A DNA stretch of 64,000 nucleotides from assembly GCF_007992175.1 (NCBI RefSeq), contig NZ_BJZT01000009.1:1-64000 (forward strand), in the 5' to 3' direction. The notes under the pieces are model-generated. The model worked only from the letters and a program-made list of their open reading frames with translations, ran no database searches and was not told the origin of the DNA. The position numbers and the translations under genes were made by a program. How positions within the stretch are numbered: the first letter of the stretch is position 1; each line of letters starts with the position of its first letter. This document shows, in pieces, positions 54,662 through 62,166 of the stretch. This stretch comes from Methylobacterium haplocladii. GTDB lineage: Bacteria; Pseudomonadota; Alphaproteobacteria; Rhizobiales; Beijerinckiaceae.

Positions 54662-56275
54662 TCAGTTGTCGTGGATCCAGTTGCGCAGGACCTCGGCGGT
54701 CTCGCTGGGGTTGGCGCGAACCATGTCGACCACGCGCTCCACGGTCTCGGCCTGGATCTTGCCGTTCAGCTTGGCGTGTTCGAGAAACTTGGCGGCATGC
54801 CCCTGCTCGGCGATCGCCGCGACGGCGACCTCGCCACCCGCCAGCGCCATTCCGGCCGGACCGGCCAGCATGACGGTCGGGGTCTCCGATTCGAGGACGC
54901 GCTTCAGCAGCGGACGCACCACGGCCATCAGCACCAGCAAGGTCAGCGCCGAAAGCACCGCGAGCTCGACCCAGCGCATGACGTCCTCCTTGGACGGGCT
55001 GAGGAGCGACTGCACGAGGCTCGGCTCGACGAAGTCGGGCGCGGCCGGTGCCTCCGCGAAGCGCAGGTTCACCACCTCGACCTGATCGCCACGGGTCTTG
55101 TCGAAGCCGATCGCGGTGCGCACCAGGGCCGAGATCCGCTCGATCTCGGCGGCCGGACGCGGCTGGTAGGCCGCCTTGCCGTCGGCACCCGGCACGTAAA
55201 CCCCGTCCACGAGGACCGCGACCGAGAGCCGCTTGACGCGGCCGCCTTCGATGACCTCGGTCTTGGTGACGCGGGAGATCTCGTAATTCGTGGTCTCCTC
55301 GTTCTTCTGCGCCGTGTCCTTCTGGCTCGGCTGGGCCGCCGGCTGGCCGGCACCCGGCAGCTCGTTGCCGACGCTGACCTGCCCCTCGGCGCCGCCGGTC
55401 AGCGAGTTCTCGCTGCGGGTCTGGCTCGAGCGCACGACGCGGCTCTCGGGGTCGAAGGTCTCGGAGCGGCTCTCGATGCGGTTGACGTCGAGATCGGCCG
55501 AGACCTGCACGCGGGCGCGGCCCTGGCCGACGATGCCGGCGACGATTTCCTCGATCTGCGAGCGCAGGCGGCGCTCGATACCAGTCTGTTTCTCCTCGTA
55601 GCCGATGACGCCTTCCGCTTCGGCGCCGCGAGCGCCGTCGGCGAGCAGCCGGCCGCGTTCGTCGACGATGGAGACGCGCTCGGGCTTCAGGCCCTCCACG
55701 GCCGATGCCGCGAGATGGCGGATGGCGCGGACCTGCGAGGTGTCGAGATCGCCGACCAGCTTCAGCACGATCGCAGCGCTCGGCGCGTCGCGGTCGCGCT
55801 CGAACAGGCGGCGCTCGGGCAGCACCAGGTGAACGCGGGCGGCCTGGACCCGGCCGATGGCCCGGATCGAGCGGGCGAGCTCGCCTTCGAGCGCCCGCAG
55901 GTGATTCACGTTCTGGACGAAGCTGGTGGACGAGAAGGCGTCGCCCTTGTCGAAGATCTCGTAGCCGACGCCGCCCTGGACCGGCAGGCCCTTGCCGGCG
56001 AGGTCCATGCGCAGCCGGGCGAGGTCGGCGCGCGGCGCCATGATGGTCTGGCCCGCATCGCCCTTGGTCTCGTAGGTGATGCCGCGGGCGTCGAGATCGC
56101 GGATCACGGCGGCCGAATCCTGCATCGACAGGTCGGCGAAGAGCACGCCCATGTCGGGACGCGACATCCGCAGGATCACGAAGGCGAAGAAGCCGACGAG
56201 GGTGAGCGTCACCGCGGCCATGGCGGCGAGCCGCGCCGGCCCGAGCTTCGTCACCAGTTCGAGGACCGACTTCAC
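54662..56275 (-). CDS. fliF: Flagellar MS-ring protein FliF
   Basis: About 537 residues. It builds the inner-membrane ring. Two membrane helices frame a large periplasmic part: LAAMAAVTLTLVGFFAFVIL near the N-terminus and VELAVLSALTLLVLMAVVRP (about 430-450). Ring-domain stretches are GGVGYEIFDKGDAFSSTSFV, RVHLVLPERRLFERD and NYEISRVTKTEVIEGG. The C-terminal FliG-binding tail is VVDMVRANPSETAEVLRNWI. I chose the GTG at 56275 (VKSVLELVTKLG); a TTG at 56326 is the only earlier start. Candidate CtrA and FlbD sites lie 45-85 nt upstream. Confidence 0.95.
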   Translation of the reverse strand: MKSVLELVTKLGPARLAAMAAVTLTLVGFFAFVILRMSRPDMGVLFADLSMQDSAAVIRDLDARGITYETKGDAGQTIMAPRADLARLRMDLAGKGLPVQGGVGYEIFDKGDAFSSTSFVQNVNHLRALEGELARSIRAIGRVQAARVHLVLPERRLFERDRDAPSAAIVLKLVGDLDTSQVRAIRHLAASAVEGLKPERVSIVDERGRLLADGARGAEAEGVIGYEEKQTGIERRLRSQIEEIVAGIVGQGRARVQVSADLDVNRIESRSETFDPESRVVRSSQTRSENSLTGGAEGQVSVGNELPGAGQPAAQPSQKDTAQKNEETTNYEISRVTKTEVIEGGRVKRLSVAVLVDGVYVPGADGKAAYQPRPAAEIERISALVRTAIGFDKTRGDQVEVVNLRFAEAPAAPDFVEPSLVQSLLSPSKEDVMRWVELAVLSALTLLVLMAVVRPLLKRVLESETPTVMLAGPAGMALAGGEVAVAAIAEQGHAAKFLEHAKLNGKIQAETVERVVDMVRANPSETAEVLRNWIHDN

Positions 56276-56318
56276 GCGCTGGACGCCTGCGAGACAGATC
56301 GCGGCGCCGAACGCCCCG

Positions 56319-56337
56319 CCCGGCAAGATTTGCCGGG
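56319..56337 (-). promoter_or_regulatory. Palindrome resembling an FlbD (ftr) site before fliF
   Basis: CCCGGCAA and TTGCCGGG flank 3 nt, a perfect 8-bp inverted repeat 44-62 nt before the fliF start. Caulobacter ftr elements share the CGGCAA core, and one of them (ftr4) overlaps the fliF promoter, where FlbD represses it. Binding here is inferred only. Confidence 0.5.
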
Positions 56338-56344
56338 TGCGTGG

Positions 56345-56359
56345 TTAGCGGCCGGTTAA
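56345..56359 (-). promoter_or_regulatory. CtrA-like box upstream of fliF
   Basis: Minus strand TTAACCGGCCGCTAA, which is TTAA-N7-CTAA, one base from the CtrA consensus TTAA-N7-TTAA. It lies 70-84 nt before the fliF start. fliF is a direct CtrA target in Caulobacter. Confidence 0.5.
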
Positions 56360-56385
56360 GAAAGCGTCATTCACCCCCTGAAACG

Positions 56386-56415
56386 AAAAAACCGCGCCCG
56401 CTGGTGCGGACACGG
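56386..56415 (-). terminator. Intrinsic terminator of sciP
   Basis: On the minus strand a 10-bp stem (arms 56392-56401 and 56406-56415, two G-T pairs) with a 4-nt loop is followed by six T. It separates the sciP transcript from the fliF operon. Confidence 0.85.
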
Positions 56416-56462
56416 CTCGATCGTTCATCGACGGCGCCGCAAGAGCGCCGCCGGTCAGAATC

Positions 56463-56738
56463 TTAATGGCGATAATGCTGGATGCGCGTGGTGCGCAGGC
56501 CGGCAAGGCCGTGCTGATCGATGGAGAACTGCCAGCTCAGGAATTCTTCGGTGGTCAGCGTGTAACGCTGGCAGGCCTCTTCGAGGCTCAACAGCCCGCC
56601 GCGAACGGCAGCCACAACCTCCGCCTTGCGGCGGATGACCCATCGGCGGGTCGATACCGGAGGCAGGTCCGCGATGGTCAGCGGAGAGCCGTCGGGCCCG
56701 ATGACGTACTTTACTCTCGGGCGGGGTGTCTCGGTCAT
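56463..56738 (-). CDS. sciP: CtrA inhibitor SciP (DUF1153)
   Basis: 91 residues of the DUF1153 family, the SciP protein that binds CtrA and blocks transcription at CtrA promoters late in the cell cycle. It is nearly all one helix-turn-helix-type domain: DLPPVSTRRWVIRRKAEVVA, AVRGGLLSLEEACQRYTLT and TEEFLSWQFSIDQHGLAGLR. The ATG at 56738 fits the family length; the frame runs 46 codons further upstream. As in Caulobacter it sits between fliF and flgD/fliK. A degenerate CtrA-type box is 53-67 nt upstream. Confidence 0.93.
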   Translation of the reverse strand: MTETPRPRVKYVIGPDGSPLTIADLPPVSTRRWVIRRKAEVVAAVRGGLLSLEEACQRYTLTTEEFLSWQFSIDQHGLAGLRTTRIQHYRH

Positions 56739-56790
56739 GTTACGCTCTACACTCGACTGACCTGTCGAGATCGAACCTACTTGCGTCCGC

Positions 56791-56805
56791 TTAAAATATG
56801 TTGAA
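56791..56805 (-). promoter_or_regulatory. Degenerate CtrA-like box upstream of sciP
   Basis: Plus-strand TTAA-N7-TGAA (TTAAAATATGTTGAA), one base off TTAA-N7-TTAA, 53-67 nt before the sciP start in the most AT-rich patch of this gap. sciP is a CtrA target in Caulobacter. Weak alone; its placement gives it interest. Confidence 0.35.
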
Positions 56806-56856
56806 GCAGACCGTTCGGAGTTGATTCGTTTTTGCGCGAACCATGTGGACAACATG

Positions 56857-57528
56857 CTAAGTGCTCGCCGCAGCAAGATTTTTCACGGTCGACAGCAATA
56901 GCTTGGACGATCCGACGGACAGCACCGGTTCGCTTCCGCTGAGATCGACGCTCTGCACCGTACCGGTCACGGAGGTGTCGACGGCAACCGTGGAGCCTGT
57001 CGCGTCGAGCGCATCCACCTTGATGGAATAAGTGCCCGCGGCCTGGGTCATCCCCGACGAGCCCTTGCCGTCCCAGGTGAACGCGTTGGCGCCGGCGGTG
57101 AGCGTCGTCGACTTGGTGGCGACCACGTTGCCGTTGGCATCGCTGATGGTGACTAGGGCCTTCGTCGCGGCGCGGGCCGGCGTGAGCGTCCAGTTCGCCT
57201 TGCCGTCCGACAGCGTGGTCTTGGTGCCGTCCGCCGTGACCGTCTTGCCGATGAAGCTCGACGCGGTGGCCGAGGCCGAAGCCTTGGCGTTGGTCAGGAT
57301 CGAATCGAGGCGGTCGTTCGTCTTCAACTGCTGCTCGACGCCTGCGAACTGCACCAGCTGCTGCGTGAACTGATTGGTGTCCATCGGGTCGAGGGGATTC
57401 TGGTTCTTGAGCTGCGTCGTCAGCAGGGTCAGGAACTGCTGGAAGTTGCCGGCGATCGCCTGCGAGCTGGTGCTCGCCGTGGACGCGGAAGAGGCCGTGT
57501 TGGCGATACTCGAAATGCCGGATGCCAT
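56857..57528 (-). CDS. flgD: Flagellar hook capping protein FlgD
   Basis: 223 residues. The cap that guides hook subunit assembly, then leaves. The conserved N-terminus is FQQFLTLLTTQLKNQNPLDPMDTNQFTQQL in two parts (FLTLLTTQLKNQNPLDPMD, then TNQFTQQLVQFAGVEQQLK). A FlgD Ig-like/TUDOR region follows with ANAFTWDGKGSSGMTQAAG. The Ser/Thr/Ala-rich leader before residue 28 is an export-type N-terminus. It lies 12 nt after fliK, so the two are one unit. Confidence 0.95.
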   Translation of the reverse strand: MASGISSIANTASSASTASTSSQAIAGNFQQFLTLLTTQLKNQNPLDPMDTNQFTQQLVQFAGVEQQLKTNDRLDSILTNAKASASATASSFIGKTVTADGTKTTLSDGKANWTLTPARAATKALVTISDANGNVVATKSTTLTAGANAFTWDGKGSSGMTQAAGTYSIKVDALDATGSTVAVDTSVTGTVQSVDLSGSEPVLSVGSSKLLLSTVKNLAAAST

Positions 57529-57540
57529 GATCGTGTCTCC

Positions 57541-58920
57541 TCAGATGCGGATGTCGACGCGGCCGAGCCCGCGCAGGGCGCGAAGCGGCACGAGGTCGAT
57601 CGGGACTTGGTCGATTCCGCTCTCGCGGCCGTTGCGGTCGATCTGGCCGCCGCGGCGGGCCTGGGCGTCGGATCCCGCGCCGCTCCGTTGATTCTCGCTG
57701 TCGCTGCGCAGCGACAGGCTGATACCGGCGCTTGCGTCGAGGCCGGTCTGGGCCAGCGCCTGCTGCAGGCTCGACGCATCGCGCTGGAGTAGCGCCAGCG
57801 TTTCCGGCCGGTCGACGACGAGGCGCGCGCCGACGGTGCCGGACTCCTTGTCGATGTCGATGGAGACGTCGATCCGCCCGAGCTCTTTCGGATCGAGGCG
57901 GATCTCGAAACGGTTGGATGCCCCGAGGGCACGTAGGCCGATCGTCATCGGCACCGCGCCGAGCGGCACGGGAGTAGGGGCAGGCGCGGCCGGTGCCGGC
58001 TGTTGGACGGCCGGCGCAGTCTTGGCTTCGGTCGAAGCCGGGAGTGTCGCCGTCCCGCCGCCGACCGCCGACGGCTCCGTGCCTCGCGAGGTCAGGGCTG
58101 CAGCCGCATCGTCGCCGGCGCCCTCCGACGCGATCTCGGCGAGGGCCGCGTCGAACCCCGCCTTCGCCGTTGCGCTGCCGCGCGCCGCGGTGTTGCCGCC
58201 GGCAAGGGGGGCCGTACCGCCCGTCGCCGAATCGGCAACCGCGATGTCGGCTTCGCCCTCCGGTTTGGCTCCGCCTGCACTGGTGCCCTGAGCAGGGGCC
58301 GAGACGACTGGCGGAGGCGTTGCAGAAGGGATCGCCATCATCGGAAGGGGTGCCGCCGATGCCGCGGTGTCAGCCTGCGGGACCGTTACCGTCTCGCTCT
58401 GACCCTCGACGGCGGCTGCCAGCGATTCCACAGGCTCGCCCTCAGCTCCCTGCACATCGGCCTGCTCCGCTACAGGTGCTTCGGCCTTGAAGGGCGTGGC
58501 GCGATCGGGAAGTGCTGACTTGCCGGGGATCGGCTTCGCCGGTGCCTCGGGGCGCGCCGCGCGATCGGTGTCGGGCGATCGGGCCGGACCATCTTTTTCT
58601 CGTACGGTCTCGTCCTGAGGCTCGGACCGGTCCGCTCGGGTCTCGCTGGTCTTGCCGCCCTCAGGCTCCGCAGCAGCCGGCTTGGGAGCGTTGGCCACAG
58701 CGGAGTCCGGCTTGCCGACACGCGATCTAGCGGCATCCACCCTAGCGGCGGTCGAGGCACGCAGTCTGGAATCGAGGGCGGAGCGCCGGTCGGCATCCTC
58801 CAGCGAGAACCGCTCGCGGCGGCCCTCGACCGCATCGCGCGTTTCGGCCGCATCGCGTCGCACATGCGATGTGCGCTGCGACGCTCGGCTTTCCACCACA
58901 TCCCTCAACGTCAGCGCCAT
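57541..58920 (-). CDS. fliK: Flagellar hook-length control protein FliK
   Basis: 459 residues. It measures hook length and switches export to filament proteins. Residues about 1-310 are a low-complexity Ala/Pro/Glu/Asp-rich ruler region. The C-terminal Flg_hook domain has RFEIRLDPKELGRIDVSIDI, GTVGARLVVDRPETLALLQR and SLQQALAQTGLDASAGISLS. GGTGAAGGAG precedes the start. First gene of fliK-flgD, with a sigma-54 promoter 29-44 nt before the start codon. Confidence 0.88.
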   Translation of the reverse strand: MALTLRDVVESRASQRTSHVRRDAAETRDAVEGRRERFSLEDADRRSALDSRLRASTAARVDAARSRVGKPDSAVANAPKPAAAEPEGGKTSETRADRSEPQDETVREKDGPARSPDTDRAARPEAPAKPIPGKSALPDRATPFKAEAPVAEQADVQGAEGEPVESLAAAVEGQSETVTVPQADTAASAAPLPMMAIPSATPPPVVSAPAQGTSAGGAKPEGEADIAVADSATGGTAPLAGGNTAARGSATAKAGFDAALAEIASEGAGDDAAAALTSRGTEPSAVGGGTATLPASTEAKTAPAVQQPAPAAPAPTPVPLGAVPMTIGLRALGASNRFEIRLDPKELGRIDVSIDIDKESGTVGARLVVDRPETLALLQRDASSLQQALAQTGLDASAGISLSLRSDSENQRSGAGSDAQARRGGQIDRNGRESGIDQVPIDLVPLRALRGLGRVDIRI

Positions 58921-58948
58921 GCCTGATGCACTCCTTCACCGGAGGATC

Positions 58949-58964
58949 AGCAAGGGCCGAGCCA
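58949..58964 (-). promoter_or_regulatory. Sigma-54 promoter of fliK-flgD
   Basis: Minus strand TGGCTCGGCCCTTGCT, one base from TGGCACG-N4-TTGCT, with the invariant GG and GC exactly 10 nt apart. It predicts a transcript start near 58938, leaving a short leader with the GAAGGAG site of fliK. It fits FlbD, a sigma-54 activator encoded 6 kb away. Confidence 0.8.
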
Positions 58965-59025
58965 CCCAAGAAACTCGCTAACATGCTCTCGATGAATAGT
59001 TATTTTTCGGCAGCATACGATTGCG

Positions 59026-59053
59026 CCCGGCGGAGATTGCCGGAGCCCGGCAG
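59026..59053 (-). promoter_or_regulatory. Overlapping CCGGC palindromes upstream of the fliK promoter
   Basis: Plus-strand CCGGCGGAGATTGCCGG followed by TTGCCGG-AGC-CCGGCAG form two overlapping imperfect inverted repeats about 70-90 nt upstream of the sigma-54 element. The spacing and the CGGC/GCCG core suit an enhancer for FlbD. No direct evidence. Confidence 0.4.
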
Positions 59054-59226
59054 TTTCTTCCGGGTCCTTCGGTGCCGGACCCGTGCGCGACCGCATCCGC
59101 TGAAGCTCTCGGTGATCGCCTCCCGCCTGCGGGCATCTGCGCACGGGCGGTCGTGATCGCTGGAAACCCGGCCGCCGGATCGCTATACCCGCCCGCATCC
59201 GGCGCTCCCGGCCGAACGCTGTCGTG

Positions 59227-60387
59227 ATGAACTCGCTCGATCTTCCCAAGCTCCCGCACGAGACGCGCGTCGTCGTCGCCATGTCCGGCGGCGTCGATTC
59301 CTCCGTCGTGGCCGGATTGTTGAAGCGCGAGGGCTACGACGTCGTCGGCGTCACCCTGCAGCTCTACGACCACGGCGCCGCGATCCACCGCAAGGGCGCC
59401 TGCTGCGCCGGCCAGGACATCAACGATGCCCGCCGCGTGGCCGATGCGCTGGGCATCTCGCATTACGTCCTCGATTACGAGGACCGTTTCCGCGAGTCGG
59501 TGATCGATCGCTTCGCCGAGAGCTATCTGGCGGGCGAGACCCCGATCCCCTGCGTCGAGTGCAACCGCTCGGTGAAGTTCCGCGACCTGCTCGGCATGGC
59601 CCATGATCTCGGCGCCGAGGCGCTCGCGACCGGCCATTACGTTGCGAGCCGACCGTTGCCGACGGGTGGACGCGGGCTCTATCGGGCGCTCGATCCGGTT
59701 CGGGACCAAAGCTATTTCCTATATGCGACGACGCCGGAGCAGCTCGCCTTCGTGCGCTTTCCGCTCGGCGAGATGGGCAAGGACGAGACCCGCCGCATCG
59801 CCCGCGACCTCGGCCTGTCCGTCGCCGAGAAGGCCGACAGCCAGGACATCTGCTTCGTGCCGCAGGGCCGCTACGCCGACGTGATCGCGAAGCTGCGTCC
59901 GGACGCCACGCGGCCCGGCGAGATCGTCGATCTCGACGGCCAGCCGCTGGGCCGGCACGAGGGGATCATCCACTACACGGTCGGGCAGCGCCGGGGCCTC
60001 GGCGTCGCCGCGGGCGCCCCGCTCTACGTCGTGCGGCTGGAGCCCGAGACAGCGCGCGTCGTGGTCGGGCCGCGTTCGGCCCTGGCGACGAGCCGCATCC
60101 GCCTCACGGACGTGAACTGGCTCGGCGAGCGCCCGCTTGCGGACGTCTCGGACCTCGAAGTCGCCGTGCGCGTTCGCTCGACCCGTGCGCCACGCCCGGC
60201 CCACCTGACCTGGAATGCCGAAGCGGGCTGCGCCGAGGTGATGCTGGACACGCCGGAGGACGGCGTCTCGCCCGGTCAGGCCTGCGTGATCTATGCCGAC
60301 GCCACCGACCGCGCCCGCGTGCTCGGCGGCGGCACCATCCGGCGCATCCAGACCCTGCCGGCCGACGCCGCCGCACAGGCGGCGTGA
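59227..60387 (+). CDS. mnmA: tRNA 2-thiouridylase MnmA
   Basis: 386 residues. It adds sulfur to uridine 34 of tRNA Lys, Glu and Gln using ATP and a persulfide chain. The PP-loop is [18 protein letters not shown]. The catalytic cysteines are in [16 protein letters not shown] and [33 protein letters not shown] is another hallmark. The ATG at 59227 follows an in-frame GTG by one codon. pmtA begins 33 nt downstream. Confidence 0.96.
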   Translation: MNSLDLPKLPHETRVVVAMSGGVDSSVVAGLLKREGYDVVGVTLQLYDHGAAIHRKGACCAGQDINDARRVADALGISHYVLDYEDRFRESVIDRFAESYLAGETPIPCVECNRSVKFRDLLGMAHDLGAEALATGHYVASRPLPTGGRGLYRALDPVRDQSYFLYATTPEQLAFVRFPLGEMGKDETRRIARDLGLSVAEKADSQDICFVPQGRYADVIAKLRPDATRPGEIVDLDGQPLGRHEGIIHYTVGQRRGLGVAAGAPLYVVRLEPETARVVVGPRSALATSRIRLTDVNWLGERPLADVSDLEVAVRVRSTRAPRPAHLTWNAEAGCAEVMLDTPEDGVSPGQACVIYADATDRARVLGGGTIRRIQTLPADAAAQAA

Positions 60388-60420
60388 CCGACAAGAATCC
60401 TCCCGGAGACGATCGACGAC

Positions 60421-61086
60421 ATGCTGAGCGAGCGAGTGCCCGAGGCGAACGCGGCTGGTCCGAGTACGGCCCTGATGCGGAAGGCCTATGCCCGCTGGGC
60501 GCCGGTCTACGACGTCGTCTACGACAAGCTCACCGAACCTGCGGCCCGCGCGGCGGTCGAGGCTGCGGCCGAACACGGCCCGCGGGTGCTGGAGGCCGGC
60601 GTGGGCACCGGCCTGTCGCTGGGCTACTATCCGAAGGGCAGCTTCGTCTGCGGTGTCGACCTCTCCGAGGACATGCTGAAGCGCGCCCGCAACAAGGTGC
60701 GCCGCCGCGGCCTCACGCATGTGCGCGGCCTTCAGGTGATGGATGTCTGCCGTCTCGGCTATGCCGACAATTCCTTCGATGCGGTCGTCGCGCAGTTCCT
60801 GATCACCCTGGTGCCGGATCCCGAAGCCGCGCTCTCGGAGTTCCTGCGCGTGGTGCGCCCTGGCGGCGGAATCGTGTTGGCGAACCATTTCGGCCAGACC
60901 GACGGGCCGATGGCGCGGGTCGAGGAGATCGTCGCGCCGCTCTGCACCAAGATCGGCTGGTCGTCGGACTTCAAGTCCACGCGGATCGAGGCCTGGGCGC
61001 GCCGGAACGGCGTCGAGTTCTCCGGCGTGGCGCCGACTTTCCCGGGCGGTTTCTTCAAGATCCTGCGGATGCGAAAGGCCGGCTGA
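60421..61086 (+). CDS. pmtA: Phosphatidylethanolamine N-methyltransferase PmtA
   Basis: 221 residues. A SAM-dependent enzyme that methylates phosphatidylethanolamine toward phosphatidylcholine, as in Rhodobacter and Rhizobium PmtA. Family stretches are AYARWAPVYDVVYDKLTEPA, VLEAGVGTGLSLGYYP (SAM motif I), GVDLSEDMLKRARNKV, VAQFLITLVPDPEAALSEFL and PGGGIVLANHFGQ. Membrane association would be peripheral. UbiE-like methyltransferases are related, but the ITLVPDPE block favours PmtA. It sits 22 nt before the TVP38-like gene. Confidence 0.87.
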   Translation: MLSERVPEANAAGPSTALMRKAYARWAPVYDVVYDKLTEPAARAAVEAAAEHGPRVLEAGVGTGLSLGYYPKGSFVCGVDLSEDMLKRARNKVRRRGLTHVRGLQVMDVCRLGYADNSFDAVVAQFLITLVPDPEAALSEFLRVVRPGGGIVLANHFGQTDGPMARVEEIVAPLCTKIGWSSDFKSTRIEAWARRNGVEFSGVAPTFPGGFFKILRMRKAG

Positions 61087-61108
61087 CGGCCGGCCCGACG
61101 CTTTAGCG

Positions 61109-61909
61109 ATGACCATCGCTCAAGAAACGTCCCCGGAGCACGGGCCGCCGCGTCGCAAGGCATGGCTGCGTTGGCTGCCGCTCGTGCTGCTCGTCGGCAT
61201 CTCGATCGTGGTGCTAGTCTCGGGCGGGGCGCATCTGCTCGACTTCGACCGGCTGATGGCCTCGCGGGCCTGGCTGCACGAAGCCGTCGGCGCCGACCGG
61301 CCGCAGGCGATCCTCGTGGCAGCGGCGGCCTATGTCTGCTGCGTGGTCGTCTCGGTCCCCGCGACCCTCGTCATGAGCATGATCTGTGGTTTCCTGTTCG
61401 GCACGGTGACCGGCGCGCTCGTGGCGATCGGCTCGGCCACGACGGGGGCGGCCATCGTGTTCTCGATCGGCCGCTACGCCGCGCGCGACGTGCTTCTGCG
61501 TCGGGCCGGCTCGCGGCTCGGGCGGCTCGCGGAGGGCTTTCGGCGCGATGCCTTCGGCTATGTCGTCTTCCTGCGGCTGCTCCCGCTGTTTCCGTTCTGG
61601 ATGACGAATCTCGGGCCCGCCATCTTCGGTGTCCGGCCGCGCACCTTCGTGCTCGCCACCCTGGTCGGATTGACGCCGGGCGCCTTCGTCTACGCAGCGA
61701 CCGGCGCGGGGCTCGAAGACCTCGTGGCGGCCCACGAGGCGGCCAAGACGGCTTGCCTCGTGCGTGGGGACGAAACCTGCGATGCGGCGCTCGACCTGCG
61801 CAGCCTCGTCACGCCCGGCATGATCGCCGGGCTCGCAGCGCTCGCCGCTTTCGCGCTGCTCTCCATCACCCTCCGCCGGTGGCTGGAGCGGCGAGGCTTG
61901 CGCACGTAA
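61109..61909 (+). CDS. TVP38/TMEM64 (DedA-like) membrane protein
   Basis: 266 residues with about six hydrophobic helices. The SNARE-associated (DedA superfamily) core spans VSVPATLVMSMICGFLFGTV, VVFLRLLPLFPFWMTNLGPA and LATLVGLTPGAFVYAATGAG. In Escherichia coli and other bacteria, DedA and TVP38-type proteins help flip phospholipids or carrier lipids. Being next to pmtA it may concern membrane lipids, which is inference. A final helix ends the protein. Confidence 0.88.
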   Translation: MTIAQETSPEHGPPRRKAWLRWLPLVLLVGISIVVLVSGGAHLLDFDRLMASRAWLHEAVGADRPQAILVAAAAYVCCVVVSVPATLVMSMICGFLFGTVTGALVAIGSATTGAAIVFSIGRYAARDVLLRRAGSRLGRLAEGFRRDAFGYVVFLRLLPLFPFWMTNLGPAIFGVRPRTFVLATLVGLTPGAFVYAATGAGLEDLVAAHEAAKTACLVRGDETCDAALDLRSLVTPGMIAGLAALAAFALLSITLRRWLERRGLRT

Positions 61910-62050
61910 GACTTGCGCACGATCGAGCCGCGTCTAACGCTTCGGCGTGCATATGCATGAAACTTTGGCGCGATCGGTCACGTACCGTACCGGTGACAGC
62001 CGCCTGTCGGCGGCGACCGTCGAACTGAAGAAATTCAGGGGATACGCACG

Positions 62051-62068
62051 GGTTAGCATTTGTTAACC
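62051..62068. promoter_or_regulatory. Inverted repeat upstream of the sensor kinase
   Basis: GGTTAGC-ATTT-GTTAACC: 7-nt arms with one mismatch, about 100 nt before the kinase start. It resembles CtrA half-sites (GTTAACC) but lacks their N7 spacing. Possible operator. Confidence 0.3.
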
Positions 62069-62166
62069 TGACGTCAGCAGCGCAAGATTCGATTCTTTCC
62101 GAGACGACGTATCCGGCGTTCCCGCCACGCAACCGACGGTTCGTTCAAGGCCCGCAAGAGGTCGCC

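Noticed and set aside
53987..56359. 790-codon open frame on the plus strand
   Set aside because: Antisense to fliG and fliF; no recognisable domain, and typical mirror composition.
56844..56852. DnaA box upstream of sciP (TTGTCCACA)
   Set aside because: A single one-mismatch site between flgD and sciP, part of a CATGT/ACATG palindrome, with no supporting context.
61910..62166. CtrA box in the GTTAACC repeat upstream of the kinase
   Set aside because: The half-sites have N6 spacing and inverted symmetry instead of TTAA-N7-TTAA; kept only as a possible operator.
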